A stretch of DNA of 64,000 bases, from contig OOIN01000037.1 in assembly GCA_900323505.1 (NCBI GenBank), positions 434,001-498,000 of the forward strand. Direction: 5' to 3'. Each line of letters opens with the position of its first letter. The first letter of the stretch is position 1. A model generated the notes under the pieces. It searched no databases, had not been told where the DNA came from, and saw only the letters and a list, made by a program, of their open reading frames with translations. This DNA is from Ustilago trichophora (Eukaryota; Basidiomycota; Ustilaginomycetes; Ustilaginales; Ustilaginaceae). The translations under genes and the position numbers were made by a program. Positions 53,984 to 63,091 of the stretch are shown here, piece by piece.

Positions 53984-56900
53984 ATGGAGCCCGTCGCCAC
54001 GCATTGCCCCAGTGTTCCAGGACAGATCGACTCTCTGTTTGCATCCAGCTCACGAGCGGGCCCCGTCCCTGACGATGTCGTCGCAGCGGCCTCCGCAGAG
54101 GGTCAAGTGGATCCGCCCATTCATGGCGAAGGCAATCCCGAAGAAGATCCACAGGCTACTCGATTGCGCGAAGCTCTCTCCGACTCAGAGCCTGAAGCTA
54201 AGGAGCAGACTGCTGCAGGACTCCCCGGGTTTGACGAAATGCCGGAGCTCGCATCGATGAAGGCTGCTACCGAGGTCCGACAAGCGCTGGGATCCTCAGC
54301 TGCTCAAGCTGAACATCGGTCTGAGATCGCGGATCCTCCCCCGAGCGTCGGTGGAATCACGCAAGAGATCCATCGAGCTGCAATCGATGATGATGGAACA
54401 GAAACGCCGGCTTCTCCATCACTAGGTATCGTCGGGGAGCAGGCAGCAATGGAAGAGGCACCATCGCCTGCATCCTCTTCTGCCGATGCGCCAGGCTCTG
54501 ACTACGTTGATTTTGACGATCGCGACCCTCCGGACGTGCCTTCGAAGCTTCAGAAGGAAGAGAGCACTTCAACGCCACCGCCACTGCATGCTGCTCCAAG
54601 GATATCTATCATTACCGGAGGGGGTGAGCACGAGTCATCCGCAGGGGACGATGCGAACGACATGCAGACGCAGCAAAGCCAAGCGACCTCACTTGTATCC
54701 GAAATTCTTCATGTTCCAGACCCCACTCCGATGCAGCTCTCCCAGAATGCGGAAGCCAACGAATCCGAGGGTGAGGAAGCAATTGGTCCCACTTCGAACA
54801 AGCCAGAAGAGGCTCAGGATAGCGAGGGGTGGAGTCTCAGAATATCAGCACTACTGGGCGAGATTGAAGAGCGGTCGACTGCAGCCACAACTCTGGAGGA
54901 GATACCAACGCAAACAGCAGATAAGCAGGCCAGCGAGGCATCGACTGCCGAACAGACACAGCCTGTAGGTGGCATCTCAGCGGAGGAGCCAGTGACGCAC
55001 GATCCACTCACTCGGTCACTGGAGGATGAGGGAGGCTCTTCTCCAAAACGACAGAGACTTGACGATACTGGTACAGCTTTTGAGCTCGCAGCCTTCGCTC
55101 AGGGCAGTGCTGCACCGGAGACCATCAAGAAGCCTTCGGCGAAAAAAGCTGACAAGCCACCCTCCAAGGCGAAAGCTCCTTCCAAGCCAAAGGCACCTCC
55201 GAAGCCGAATGCAGCCCTGAAACCGAAGAAGGAGCCAAAGGGAAAGGCACAGAAGCCGTCGGGACAACTGGAGGTGCAAACGGAAGCGCTCAATCCCGAC
55301 ATCGATTCCACTCTGAATCCGAATTCTGTCCCTGATCCTCGTTCCAATACTTCTGCTGAGCTTCCGCTCGGTGGTGAGTCGAGCCCGGAACAGGGAGCTG
55401 CATCTGCAGCAAAAGAGCCCGAAACCAAACCGAAGAAGACCCGCAAGTCACCCGCCCGACCTCGCAAGCAGCTGGCGAAGACGATCGACGTGCCAGAAGA
55501 AGGGATTCAGACGCCTCCAGCTCGATTTCAGGTACCGGCTCTTGATCCAATGGTACAACAAGCGGCTTCCTGGCTTACAGCCAATCAGACAGAAGGTCCG
55601 GAGGCCGGTCCAGCAGAGTCAGCACTGAAGGGGAAAGGCAAAGCGAAGGCCAAGCCGAAAGCACCTAGCAAGGCGAAGGGCAAGGGCAAGGCTGATACAG
55701 TTGAAGATTCCGAGCTCAACATGCAAAGCGAGACTGCTGCCAGCTCCGTCACCGTCGCGAATCCTTCCAAGAAGGCCGCAAGTAAGCGCGCTCCTGCGAG
55801 AAAAGGAAAGGGTCCTGTTGCAAAACTACTACCCGCTCAAGCAGACGGGGCCGTATCAGAGCTGGAGTTGGATCCGAGTCAGCATCGGAGTGAGCAGCCG
55901 GTGGACATGACTTCCTTACGGGCCGAGTCTGGCTCTCTTCGAGACGATGAGACCGTGTCCGACGCATCTTATCGAGCTGCCATCCGATCTGAGCTGGAGG
56001 GTCCCCCTTCAGAGCAAGGTGACACATCGCTGTCGGATCAGCAGCGCCCAGCAATCCCTCTAGCGCCAATTACTTCTAATTACGGTGGCGGTGGCTACCC
56101 GAGCTCCAACATCTTTACGTCGATGCCTCCTCCGCTGTATCCAGCTCAAGCGTACTATCCGACCCGGGCAGAAATCACCCAGCAGCACAATCGCGGCCTT
56201 AGCTCGCTCACCAGCGCCGCATCGATGCTGGATTCTGACATGCAGTGGTCGGAGTCTTCTATTGTCAGAGCCGGCTCAGCCTCTTCGGAGTACGAGGGTA
56301 TCAACGAAGCTACTAGTCCTACCACTGTCGCCAACACGACGGGCAGTATGGCAGGAGACGCCGCTTCAGACGCGACCTCGCTCTCGCCCGACCAATCGAT
56401 GAGCACGATTGAGCTCGACCCTCGCGTCTATCCGCCTGGATGGAGGCTTCCCAATTTTGACCTTATGGATCCCGACAGGTTGATGACAACAATGCGGGAG
56501 CGCACTGTCTGGACCTTTTGGGACTGCTATCTGCCTCTTGGCTGCCGAGACCAGGACATGATCCTTCTCTCCAACGACGGTGTCGCCTTTCCCTGTGCAG
56601 CCTGGAACCCCTGTCTGTTCTCTACCATGCTCAAGCGCATCATCAAGAATCCGAGCCGAGCAATTCGCCACATCATGCAGCGCGACGTGGATGAGAACCG
56701 CAGACTACTCGGGTTCGCGCCTCTGCCCTGCATCTGGATTGACGAGAACTGGCGCGCTGCCAACCTGCTTCTCTCCTTCCTGCACCCTATACCCAACATG
56801 TTTCTTCCCGACCGGGCTACTTGCCGAGTCGTGCTGGATCTGGGCATGAGGTACGGTGTCGATAGAGCGATCTCGGCGGCCACGCAGCGACTCAATCAGC

Positions 56901-57013
56901 TCGATGAAGAGGACAGGACGACAAGGGCAAAGGGCAAAGGAAAAGGGAGAAGCACCGAGGAGGAGATCGCGGCAGATCTGGCTGAACGCGCTGCTGAGGA
57001 GATGCGCGATTGA
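53984..57013 (+). CDS. BTB/POZ-like protein with long disordered Lys/Pro-rich region
   Basis: 1009 residues, single exon, ATG 53984 (AGAATGGAG). The first 840 residues are acidic, then Lys/Pro/Ala-rich (near residues 385-430, repeated KAPSKPKAPPKP-type units; another lysine-rich block near 545-580). They are probably disordered and could bind nucleic acid. The last 170 residues look folded: GWRLPNFDLMDPDRLMTT, DMILLSNDGVAFPCAAWNPCLFSTML, LLLSFLHPIPNMFLPDRATCRVVLDLGMRYGVDRAI. This matches the layout of fungal BTB-fold proteins, including the strand-helix start (D-ILLSNDG-F) and the helical end. The extreme C-terminus is basic (KGKGKGR). Function unknown; a nuclear adaptor is one possibility. 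Confidence 0.6.
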   Translation: MEPVATHCPSVPGQIDSLFASSSRAGPVPDDVVAAASAEGQVDPPIHGEGNPEEDPQATRLREALSDSEPEAKEQTAAGLPGFDEMPELASMKAATEVRQALGSSAAQAEHRSEIADPPPSVGGITQEIHRAAIDDDGTETPASPSLGIVGEQAAMEEAPSPASSSADAPGSDYVDFDDRDPPDVPSKLQKEESTSTPPPLHAAPRISIITGGGEHESSAGDDANDMQTQQSQATSLVSEILHVPDPTPMQLSQNAEANESEGEEAIGPTSNKPEEAQDSEGWSLRISALLGEIEERSTAATTLEEIPTQTADKQASEASTAEQTQPVGGISAEEPVTHDPLTRSLEDEGGSSPKRQRLDDTGTAFELAAFAQGSAAPETIKKPSAKKADKPPSKAKAPSKPKAPPKPNAALKPKKEPKGKAQKPSGQLEVQTEALNPDIDSTLNPNSVPDPRSNTSAELPLGGESSPEQGAASAAKEPETKPKKTRKSPARPRKQLAKTIDVPEEGIQTPPARFQVPALDPMVQQAASWLTANQTEGPEAGPAESALKGKGKAKAKPKAPSKAKGKGKADTVEDSELNMQSETAASSVTVANPSKKAASKRAPARKGKGPVAKLLPAQADGAVSELELDPSQHRSEQPVDMTSLRAESGSLRDDETVSDASYRAAIRSELEGPPSEQGDTSLSDQQRPAIPLAPITSNYGGGGYPSSNIFTSMPPPLYPAQAYYPTRAEITQQHNRGLSSLTSAASMLDSDMQWSESSIVRAGSASSEYEGINEATSPTTVANTTGSMAGDAASDATSLSPDQSMSTIELDPRVYPPGWRLPNFDLMDPDRLMTTMRERTVWTFWDCYLPLGCRDQDMILLSNDGVAFPCAAWNPCLFSTMLKRIIKNPSRAIRHIMQRDVDENRRLLGFAPLPCIWIDENWRAANLLLSFLHPIPNMFLPDRATCRVVLDLGMRYGVDRAISAATQRLNQLDEEDRTTRAKGKGKGRSTEEEIAADLAERAAEEMRD

Positions 57014-57178
57014 TGACCGACCTGGAGCTTCGCTCCAAGTCTTCATAACAGAGAGGCCTCACTTTAATGTCGAGCACACACTCGATCGATGTCCGAATGA
57101 TTCTATTCTATTTCACGTTCTTTTTCTCGTCTTCGAAAACACGGAGTTGCAAGCAAGTGTCCCAACACTGTCCTCAGC

Positions 57179-60100
57179 TTACGAATTCTGAACGACGCTG
57201 GTGAGGATGTTGCTGAGGATGCGAGGAATATCTTTTGTCTCCCTCGCGACGTGTGTCTGGGTGGGCAGCTGTTTGGCCAAGTGCAGAGCTTCGTGGCCCT
57301 TGTCGATGAAGATGAGGCTCGTCTTGACTTGGGGGTCTAGTCTTAGGAGTTGGGCGAGTCTCTGGTGAGTGATGCCGTATCTGGAGAGATTGGCGTCCGA
57401 CAGAACGATGACAAAGTAGTCATCCATAGGGCTTGTCGAGGGGTCTTCTTCCACGATGGGGGCGCTTACGCCTGTAGCTGTGGTGTTGTCTACTTTGGCT
57501 GAAGAGTGGTGCGGGTCTGTGGCGAGAGGGCGCTTGACTTGACGCATAGACTTTTCGATGCACTTCAGTGTGTTGTCACCCGAATCGCAATACTGGGTGT
57601 GAGAAACAATGGCGCGAAGGATGCGATACATGTCACCATCGGTTTTGGGCATAGCGCCAACGTTGACAAGCGGAATCATGTCTTCGTCTCCACTGTGACC
57701 TACGATGTCTACTGCAAACCTTTCGGAGGAGTCTTCGGTGCGCGAGAAGGCTTGCATAACCATAAGCGCTACTTCAAGCTCTCGTTCGAGGCGACCGTCG
57801 AACTGCATGTGGTACATACTGGCCGACAGGTCGAGGACGATTCGAATGCGCTTTGGTTTCACCTGAGGTGCACCCGGATCAGGTGGCATCTCCGCACGGC
57901 GCTTGAAGATACCACGTTCTCCGGCGAGTCCTTCTGACAGACGACGCTCGTCAAGCTCTCCTTCCTGCTGCCGGGTCAGCCACGAGCGTTCGTACCGGTT
58001 GGCTTTGAGATCGTTCAGCACGTTGGAAAGATGCTGGACCTGAGAAGCGACCTTCTGCTTCATCTCGTGCAGGTTGACCGCTTCGTGAGGCTGCATTCCA
58101 TTCTCCCGAAGTTCCTTTTCCAAGGCTTCCCGTGCCATCTCGCGAGCTTGCTTCTTCAGATGTTCGGGAACATCGTTCTTGAGCTCCTTGGAGATCTGGT
58201 GGATCTTGTGCCCGCTGTATTGGCGACCGAAGCCACCACGTCCGCCGAGACCCATCGTATCGCGACCGCCTGTTCCGCCCTTCCACGTGTTGCCGCCAAC
58301 GTGAGGCTCGTCGTCTGCGTCCACTTTGCCTTCCTTGGGCTTGTTGAGATGGGTGGCGCGGCCCGCTTTAGTAGGATCGTAGTCTTCTTTGCCGGGGTGG
58401 AATTCGACTTTGAGCCCGTTCTTGGCGTCCTTTTCGGCTTTGCGGAGACGTTCCAGATCCTGCTCGCGAAGAACTTCGAGAGAAAGCTGCTCGATGGGGA
58501 GGTTGCGCTTGCGAAGAGTCTCTACCACCCAGCGGATGGACTCGGGTCGGTGCAGGTCGAAGGACAGTGTATTGAGGAGGACGGAGGAGAGCGATTCGTC
58601 AGGGTACTTTTGCATGTGGGCTACGAGGTGGAGAAGCTCGCGGAGAGAGTAGGGGTGGTTGATCAGACCAGATTCAAACCCGGCTCGGAGGTCGTGGAAG
58701 GCTAGATCAAGACGACGGAGGAGGTCGACGTCGACATTGGGGGCTGCGGCTTTGAGCAAGCGCACTTCGGACTCAATGTCAGGGTTGGCAACCGCATAGC
58801 AGCTGAAGCCTTCGCCGATAACTTCGATAAAATTGTTGCCAAAGAAGGGCCAGCCGGGTCGGTTGGACAGTAGGACTAGTCGAAAATCGGGGTGGACCAG
58901 GATGTCTCCACTAGCTTCTTCGACAGTCTGCTGCTGCTTGGCGAGGCGGGTGCGTTCTCCGACCTTGGCGGGTCGAATACGGCGTCCGTCAGGGAGACTC
59001 AGCTCGCCTCTCTCGGCGAGACTTTTGAAAACGGCAGAGACGGCAGTTGAGCACTTATCGGCCTCGTCGACGACCAAGATACGTCCAAGCTTGACGGCAC
59101 GCACGAGTGGCGAATCGTAGTAGTGGATCTGGCCTTTCTCGAGCGCGATCTGCTGAAGCAAACCAGCGACGGTGGAATCACGGTTCATCTGGATATATTC
59201 TCGTGGACGGCCAAGAAGCTCGAGCGTGCGGTCGATGATCTTGTTTTTGCCCGTACCCTGAGAGCCCATGAGGAGGAGGTGCTCGTTGAGCAAGACCAGA
59301 TCTTCGGCGAAGGAGCGAATAAGGCTGCTCTGCTGCGCATTGTTGTAGAAGCTTCCGCCGAGGTCAGGGATGAGCGTCTTGCCCTCAGGGTCGAGCCTGT
59401 TGGCGTCGTAGCGGGGAATCGAACAGACGGGATACTCTCGATCAGAGCCGTCGGAGGCGGCAAAGTCGAGCGTGCCTGCACCATCGCCATCAGCCGGCTC
59501 AATGATCTGCGGGTCGCCGATCCAAAGACGGGGAACAAATTGGAACGCTCCCTCGGTGCCAGGCTTGAAGATGCCACACTCGCTCAGCAGGTTGGCAATG
59601 ACCTCGCGCACGGTGATGGGGAGGAAATCTACGAGCAAGCTACGCCAGATAAGGCCATGTACATCGCAGTCCTCTTCCCATCGGGCAAGTCGGGAGGCCA
59701 TACGAATCACTTGCCTGGTACCGAGTCTTCGAGACTTGGCCAGGCCGAGGTTAGGATCGGCACTGAGGGAGCGGTAGCGGTTGACAAACTGGAAAAGACG
59801 CTTCATGTCGGATGTAGGCTCTGACAGCCCAACGCGAGAGAGGACAATGTGGCGCTCTTCGTCCTCGTCCATAGCGCGAGTGCTGCAGATGGCGAACAAG
59901 GTGCTGGCTTCCTCGTCGAGCCAGCCGGTGGCTTTGGCTGCCGTGGCGACGACGCGGAACGTGGGCTGGATGGGCACGATCTCGCCTGCTGAAATGGTCG
60001 GTCCTGTCAACATGTCGGGCGGGTTGGCAATAGACTTCTGATCAATCGAGGGTGTTTGTTCAGCTTCGGTCATGCGAGCACCATTCCACAGCTCTAACTC

Positions 60101-62119
60101 TCGATCCTGCAAGAGTCTAGACAGACTACCGAGTGTAGGGCCGAGGACGTCAACGCCAGCTAGGTGGATGAGCTTGCCCTGCATAGCGCCACGAACGAGA
60201 GGAGCAGGCTCCCATGCTGTACTGCCGTCCTTGGCAGTTGATCTGCGCATCAAAAGTTCACCGCCGCCGAGATCCTTCCACAGCCAGACGGACTCAAATG
60301 CGTACCCGAGTGTAGCCGCCATGAGGCTAATGCACGTTGTGGTTGACGAGGAAGGCTGGTGTGCAGCAGCAGCCAGAGGGTCCGATGTGGAAGCCGCACC
60401 TGGCTTGTCTGGAGTCGGAGCCTTGTTGGCGGGGACCAGGCAAATGTCTCTGCCAAGAGCGTGGAGTTGCAGCAGCCTGCTGTAGATTGAAAGCACCCGG
60501 GGAGTTACAATGAGCTGTTCGCCAAGGAAGGTGGTGTCACCCAGCCTCGGCACAGGGGCCAGGTCCAAAGCACCGCAGGGAGCCTCGATCGAGACGTTGG
60601 GTGCAGCGCCTGCGACGTGAGCAAAGGTGATCTTGGCGATAGTCGGCGAGACTCTCTCGATGCTGTCGACAAGGTATCCCATAAACCCGGTAGCAGAGAG
60701 AGTATCCTGATCGGCACCCTCGCCTTGCTGCTCGTTAATCTGAAGCTGGCTGAGGAGCGAGTCGAGCGTCTTGCGCTTTTCTGCGTCCAGAGCGAATACC
60801 TGTGGGTATGCTGAGCTCAGCAGAGCCAGGGTGGATGCGCTGGTTTCGACATCCTTGGCATCCTCGGGAAGATCGCGCGGCCACTTGGGAAGAATGGGAT
60901 CGCTCTCATCAAAGTCGAGGCTGACGAGTGACTTGGTGGGTGGGAAAGTGCTGACAATGTCAGTGAGGAGCGGCAGAGCAGTGGTTGGAAGATTGGGAAG
61001 TCGCGAGGTCGGTGGGATGACATCGTTACCTTGAGCTAACGTGGTGTGGTAGCGGAGGAGAGCGGCCCATTGACTCCAGCGCGAACGGAGCTGCTGTGTG
61101 TCTTCTGAGAGATTCTCGGGCAGAGGTACAGTAGACTGTACTGAGCCTTCGATCCAACGCGCTTGGAAACGGGAACGGAAAGGAGGATCCAGTGGGTAGC
61201 CGCGGTAGGGAGGTACGGGAACGCCAGTCGCAATGACACGGAAATTGGGGTGTACGGGGATAAAGCGGCTCGATTTTCCGTCCTTGTGTTGGGCCTCTTC
61301 CTTCTGAAATGCGTCGAGCTTCTCAGCGGGGATGAGATGACGACCATCTGCAAGATTCTGCTCGCGATTCTCGAGAATGTTATTGATGATAGGTGTCACA
61401 CCCCGCTCGGCTTTTTCCACGCCTTCGAGGATGAGCAGGTGGCCGTTCTTCATTGCCCGGATGACAGGACCATCCTCAAAGACGAGATTGCCACCAGCGG
61501 ACAAACTTCTGGTCTGAAGTAGCTCAGCTTCGCCGACATCGCGATGGAAGGAGACGTACTCGAACGGAAGCTGGATGAGCGAGGCAAAGGTGAGACTGAG
61601 CCTTCGAGCATAAGGGCCAGGCGGAGAGAGAAGGAAAACGTCCTGGCCAAGCTGCCATTTCTTCGCCAAGAACTCGAGATGCTCGAGGGCGATGGGATCG
61701 TCGAGGTTGAGTAGCAGACGATCCGAAGGAAGACGCTCCGGATGCTTGGGGCGGAAGACAGGAATAGTGACGTTGGGTCCGAGTGTGAAAGTGCCTAGCT
61801 TTTCGCGGTCATCGTTGAGGGCACCGTCTTGGCTGGGTAAGGGGCGAGGTGATTGCGCGGTGGAGGAAGTGGTGATAGGGGCGACCGGCTGGACGTGTCG
61901 GCCAATTGTCTCGATCCTTCGCTTTCCTGCAGACGTTGGGGTTGAGTCGTCGGACATGGTGGCAACAGCTCTGCGTCTATACTGCGCCTGTAGAGTTTCA
62001 GGACCTGGACGATGAAGGAGATGAAAAGGACGAAGGAAGAGGCTGCCTCGCACCCTGATGGAGTGCGCAGTGATATCAGTAACAGTGCCAGGTGCTCTAC
62101 TGAACAGCCAAAGTCGCAT
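57179..62119 (-). CDS. VWA8: VWA8-type AAA ATPase with C-terminal VWA domain
   Basis: 1646 residues. The N-terminus (MRLWLFSRAPG, rich in Arg and hydrophobics for about 40 residues) fits a mitochondrial presequence, as VWA8 proteins are mitochondrial. Dynein/MoxR-like AAA modules follow. Module 1 lies near residues 120-330, with a degenerate nucleotide loop (SPPGPYARR lacking GK) but a clear GHLLILEGVEKAERG. A second lies near 500-700, and a third near 940-1150 with an intact Walker A (GSQGTGKNK, near 955) and ILVVDEADK. A basic linker with GRDTMGLGGRGGFGRQYSGH precedes the C-terminal VWA domain from about 1420, with MIDAS-like DLSAS. An alternative start is MSDDSTPTSAG (ATG near 61959), which would drop the presequence. 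Strong family call; substrate unknown. Confidence 0.92.
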   Translation of the reverse strand: MRLWLFSRAPGTVTDITAHSIRVRGSLFLRPFHLLHRPGPETLQAQYRRRAVATMSDDSTPTSAGKRRIETIGRHVQPVAPITTSSTAQSPRPLPSQDGALNDDREKLGTFTLGPNVTIPVFRPKHPERLPSDRLLLNLDDPIALEHLEFLAKKWQLGQDVFLLSPPGPYARRLSLTFASLIQLPFEYVSFHRDVGEAELLQTRSLSAGGNLVFEDGPVIRAMKNGHLLILEGVEKAERGVTPIINNILENREQNLADGRHLIPAEKLDAFQKEEAQHKDGKSSRFIPVHPNFRVIATGVPVPPYRGYPLDPPFRSRFQARWIEGSVQSTVPLPENLSEDTQQLRSRWSQWAALLRYHTTLAQGNDVIPPTSRLPNLPTTALPLLTDIVSTFPPTKSLVSLDFDESDPILPKWPRDLPEDAKDVETSASTLALLSSAYPQVFALDAEKRKTLDSLLSQLQINEQQGEGADQDTLSATGFMGYLVDSIERVSPTIAKITFAHVAGAAPNVSIEAPCGALDLAPVPRLGDTTFLGEQLIVTPRVLSIYSRLLQLHALGRDICLVPANKAPTPDKPGAASTSDPLAAAAHQPSSSTTTCISLMAATLGYAFESVWLWKDLGGGELLMRRSTAKDGSTAWEPAPLVRGAMQGKLIHLAGVDVLGPTLGSLSRLLQDRELELWNGARMTEAEQTPSIDQKSIANPPDMLTGPTISAGEIVPIQPTFRVVATAAKATGWLDEEASTLFAICSTRAMDEDEERHIVLSRVGLSEPTSDMKRLFQFVNRYRSLSADPNLGLAKSRRLGTRQVIRMASRLARWEEDCDVHGLIWRSLLVDFLPITVREVIANLLSECGIFKPGTEGAFQFVPRLWIGDPQIIEPADGDGAGTLDFAASDGSDREYPVCSIPRYDANRLDPEGKTLIPDLGGSFYNNAQQSSLIRSFAEDLVLLNEHLLLMGSQGTGKNKIIDRTLELLGRPREYIQMNRDSTVAGLLQQIALEKGQIHYYDSPLVRAVKLGRILVVDEADKCSTAVSAVFKSLAERGELSLPDGRRIRPAKVGERTRLAKQQQTVEEASGDILVHPDFRLVLLSNRPGWPFFGNNFIEVIGEGFSCYAVANPDIESEVRLLKAAAPNVDVDLLRRLDLAFHDLRAGFESGLINHPYSLRELLHLVAHMQKYPDESLSSVLLNTLSFDLHRPESIRWVVETLRKRNLPIEQLSLEVLREQDLERLRKAEKDAKNGLKVEFHPGKEDYDPTKAGRATHLNKPKEGKVDADDEPHVGGNTWKGGTGGRDTMGLGGRGGFGRQYSGHKIHQISKELKNDVPEHLKKQAREMAREALEKELRENGMQPHEAVNLHEMKQKVASQVQHLSNVLNDLKANRYERSWLTRQQEGELDERRLSEGLAGERGIFKRRAEMPPDPGAPQVKPKRIRIVLDLSASMYHMQFDGRLERELEVALMVMQAFSRTEDSSERFAVDIVGHSGDEDMIPLVNVGAMPKTDGDMYRILRAIVSHTQYCDSGDNTLKCIEKSMRQVKRPLATDPHHSSAKVDNTTATGVSAPIVEEDPSTSPMDDYFVIVLSDANLSRYGITHQRLAQLLRLDPQVKTSLIFIDKGHEALHLAKQLPTQTHVARETKDIPRILSNILTSVVQNS

Positions 62120-62646
62120 CGAAATCGACTCTGCTTCTGATACCCAGCAAAAAAACGCAGATTCTGAAGGAGCGCTCGGATCAGTCAGAAGGTGTGTCGA
62201 GGAAGTGGTGTCCGGAGGGAAGGTGAAGTTGTGTGCCGGTCGGCAAGATGGAATCAGGCCGAGCAGGAAGGGTCAGCTCTGTACAAGAAATGCGGGGGTG
62301 GGGAGATCAAGGATCAGGTCACAAGAAGACTTCTCCCTAGCATAGCCAGGATCCAACACGAGATGTGTCACGGTCTAGCGCATGTGCGCCAAGTTACATG
62401 TGTCACACAAGCCTTTGACTTTGGCGTCACAAATAGCCGGCTAGCAACGCGCCGGCTCAACCGGCAAAGGTGCGCTTCACCTCTTCTTTCGAGCGACCAT
62501 GCTCAACCTCAACCCCTTCCACTTCCCTTCGAGCAACGAATTTACTCAGCGCCATGGCTGCTCCTGGTCTGTCGGAGTCTGAGACTCGAACAAAGAGTAC
62601 AGTAAATGGAAAGTCGATGGGCCGAAAAAAGAAGAAAAAAAAAGAG
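62120..62646. other. VWA8 upstream region
   Basis: About 530 bases between VWA8 and the tRNA gene. Overlapping short plus frames show no features. The A-rich tract at 62625-62643 belongs to the tRNA terminator. Confidence 0.5.
62635..62643 (-). terminator. RNA polymerase III terminator of the tRNA
   Basis: A run of nine A on the plus strand, meaning T9 on the tRNA strand, lies four bases after the discriminator base. This is a typical Pol III stop. Confidence 0.85.
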
Positions 62647-62752
62647 TCCGGACAGCCGGAATCGAACCGGCGACCTATGGTGCTTTTCCGTTAATACCGG
62701 ATTAGGGTTTCCAATTACAAACCATCGCTACTTCCAACTGAGCTATGTCCGG
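62647..62752 (-). tRNA. tRNA-Tyr (GTA anticodon) with 32-nt intron
   Basis: Minus strand. The acceptor stem CCGGACA pairs with TGTCCGG, with discriminator A73 and the C1-G72 pair characteristic of eukaryotic tRNA-Tyr. The D-arm region is TAGCTCAGTTGGAAGTAGC. The anticodon stem ATGGT/ACCAT holds loop T-T-G-T-A-A-C with anticodon GTA. The T arm is GCCGG-TTCGATT-CCGGC, a good B box (GGTTCGATTCC). The intron is 62683-62714, directly after position 37, the canonical site. Mature length is 74 nt without CCA. It lies next to VWA8 with no dependence on it. Confidence 0.95.
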
Positions 62753-63091
62753 GGTACACCTGTTGCGCTTGACCCTTCCTGTTGCGTAGATATACCTACT
62801 ACATATTTATCAAGGGCAACGACGTCACGCTTTGCGCGGCAGTACAGTTCTTCCATTCCAAAGCCGAGGAGCTCGGGCGTGTATGTAGGGATAGATGGAC
62901 AGAGAAGGTCATTAGTAAAATACAGAACGAGCGGTGCTCTTTGATACAAGAACAATATGGTAGGAGACGACGAAACTACGAAACTAGGGGTCGGGAGGTC
63001 TACGATCGATACTGGAGAGCGCGGGGCAGCTTCCAGGTAGTTTGAGTGCGTTGTAAGGCTGGTTGTCAAGACCGCCAATCGGGGGCTATAG
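62753..63091. other. Region upstream of the tRNA-Tyr gene
   Basis: About 340 bases between the tRNA and the stop of the last minus-strand gene. It has only short, unconvincing frames. It should hold the 3' untranslated part of that gene. Confidence 0.45.
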
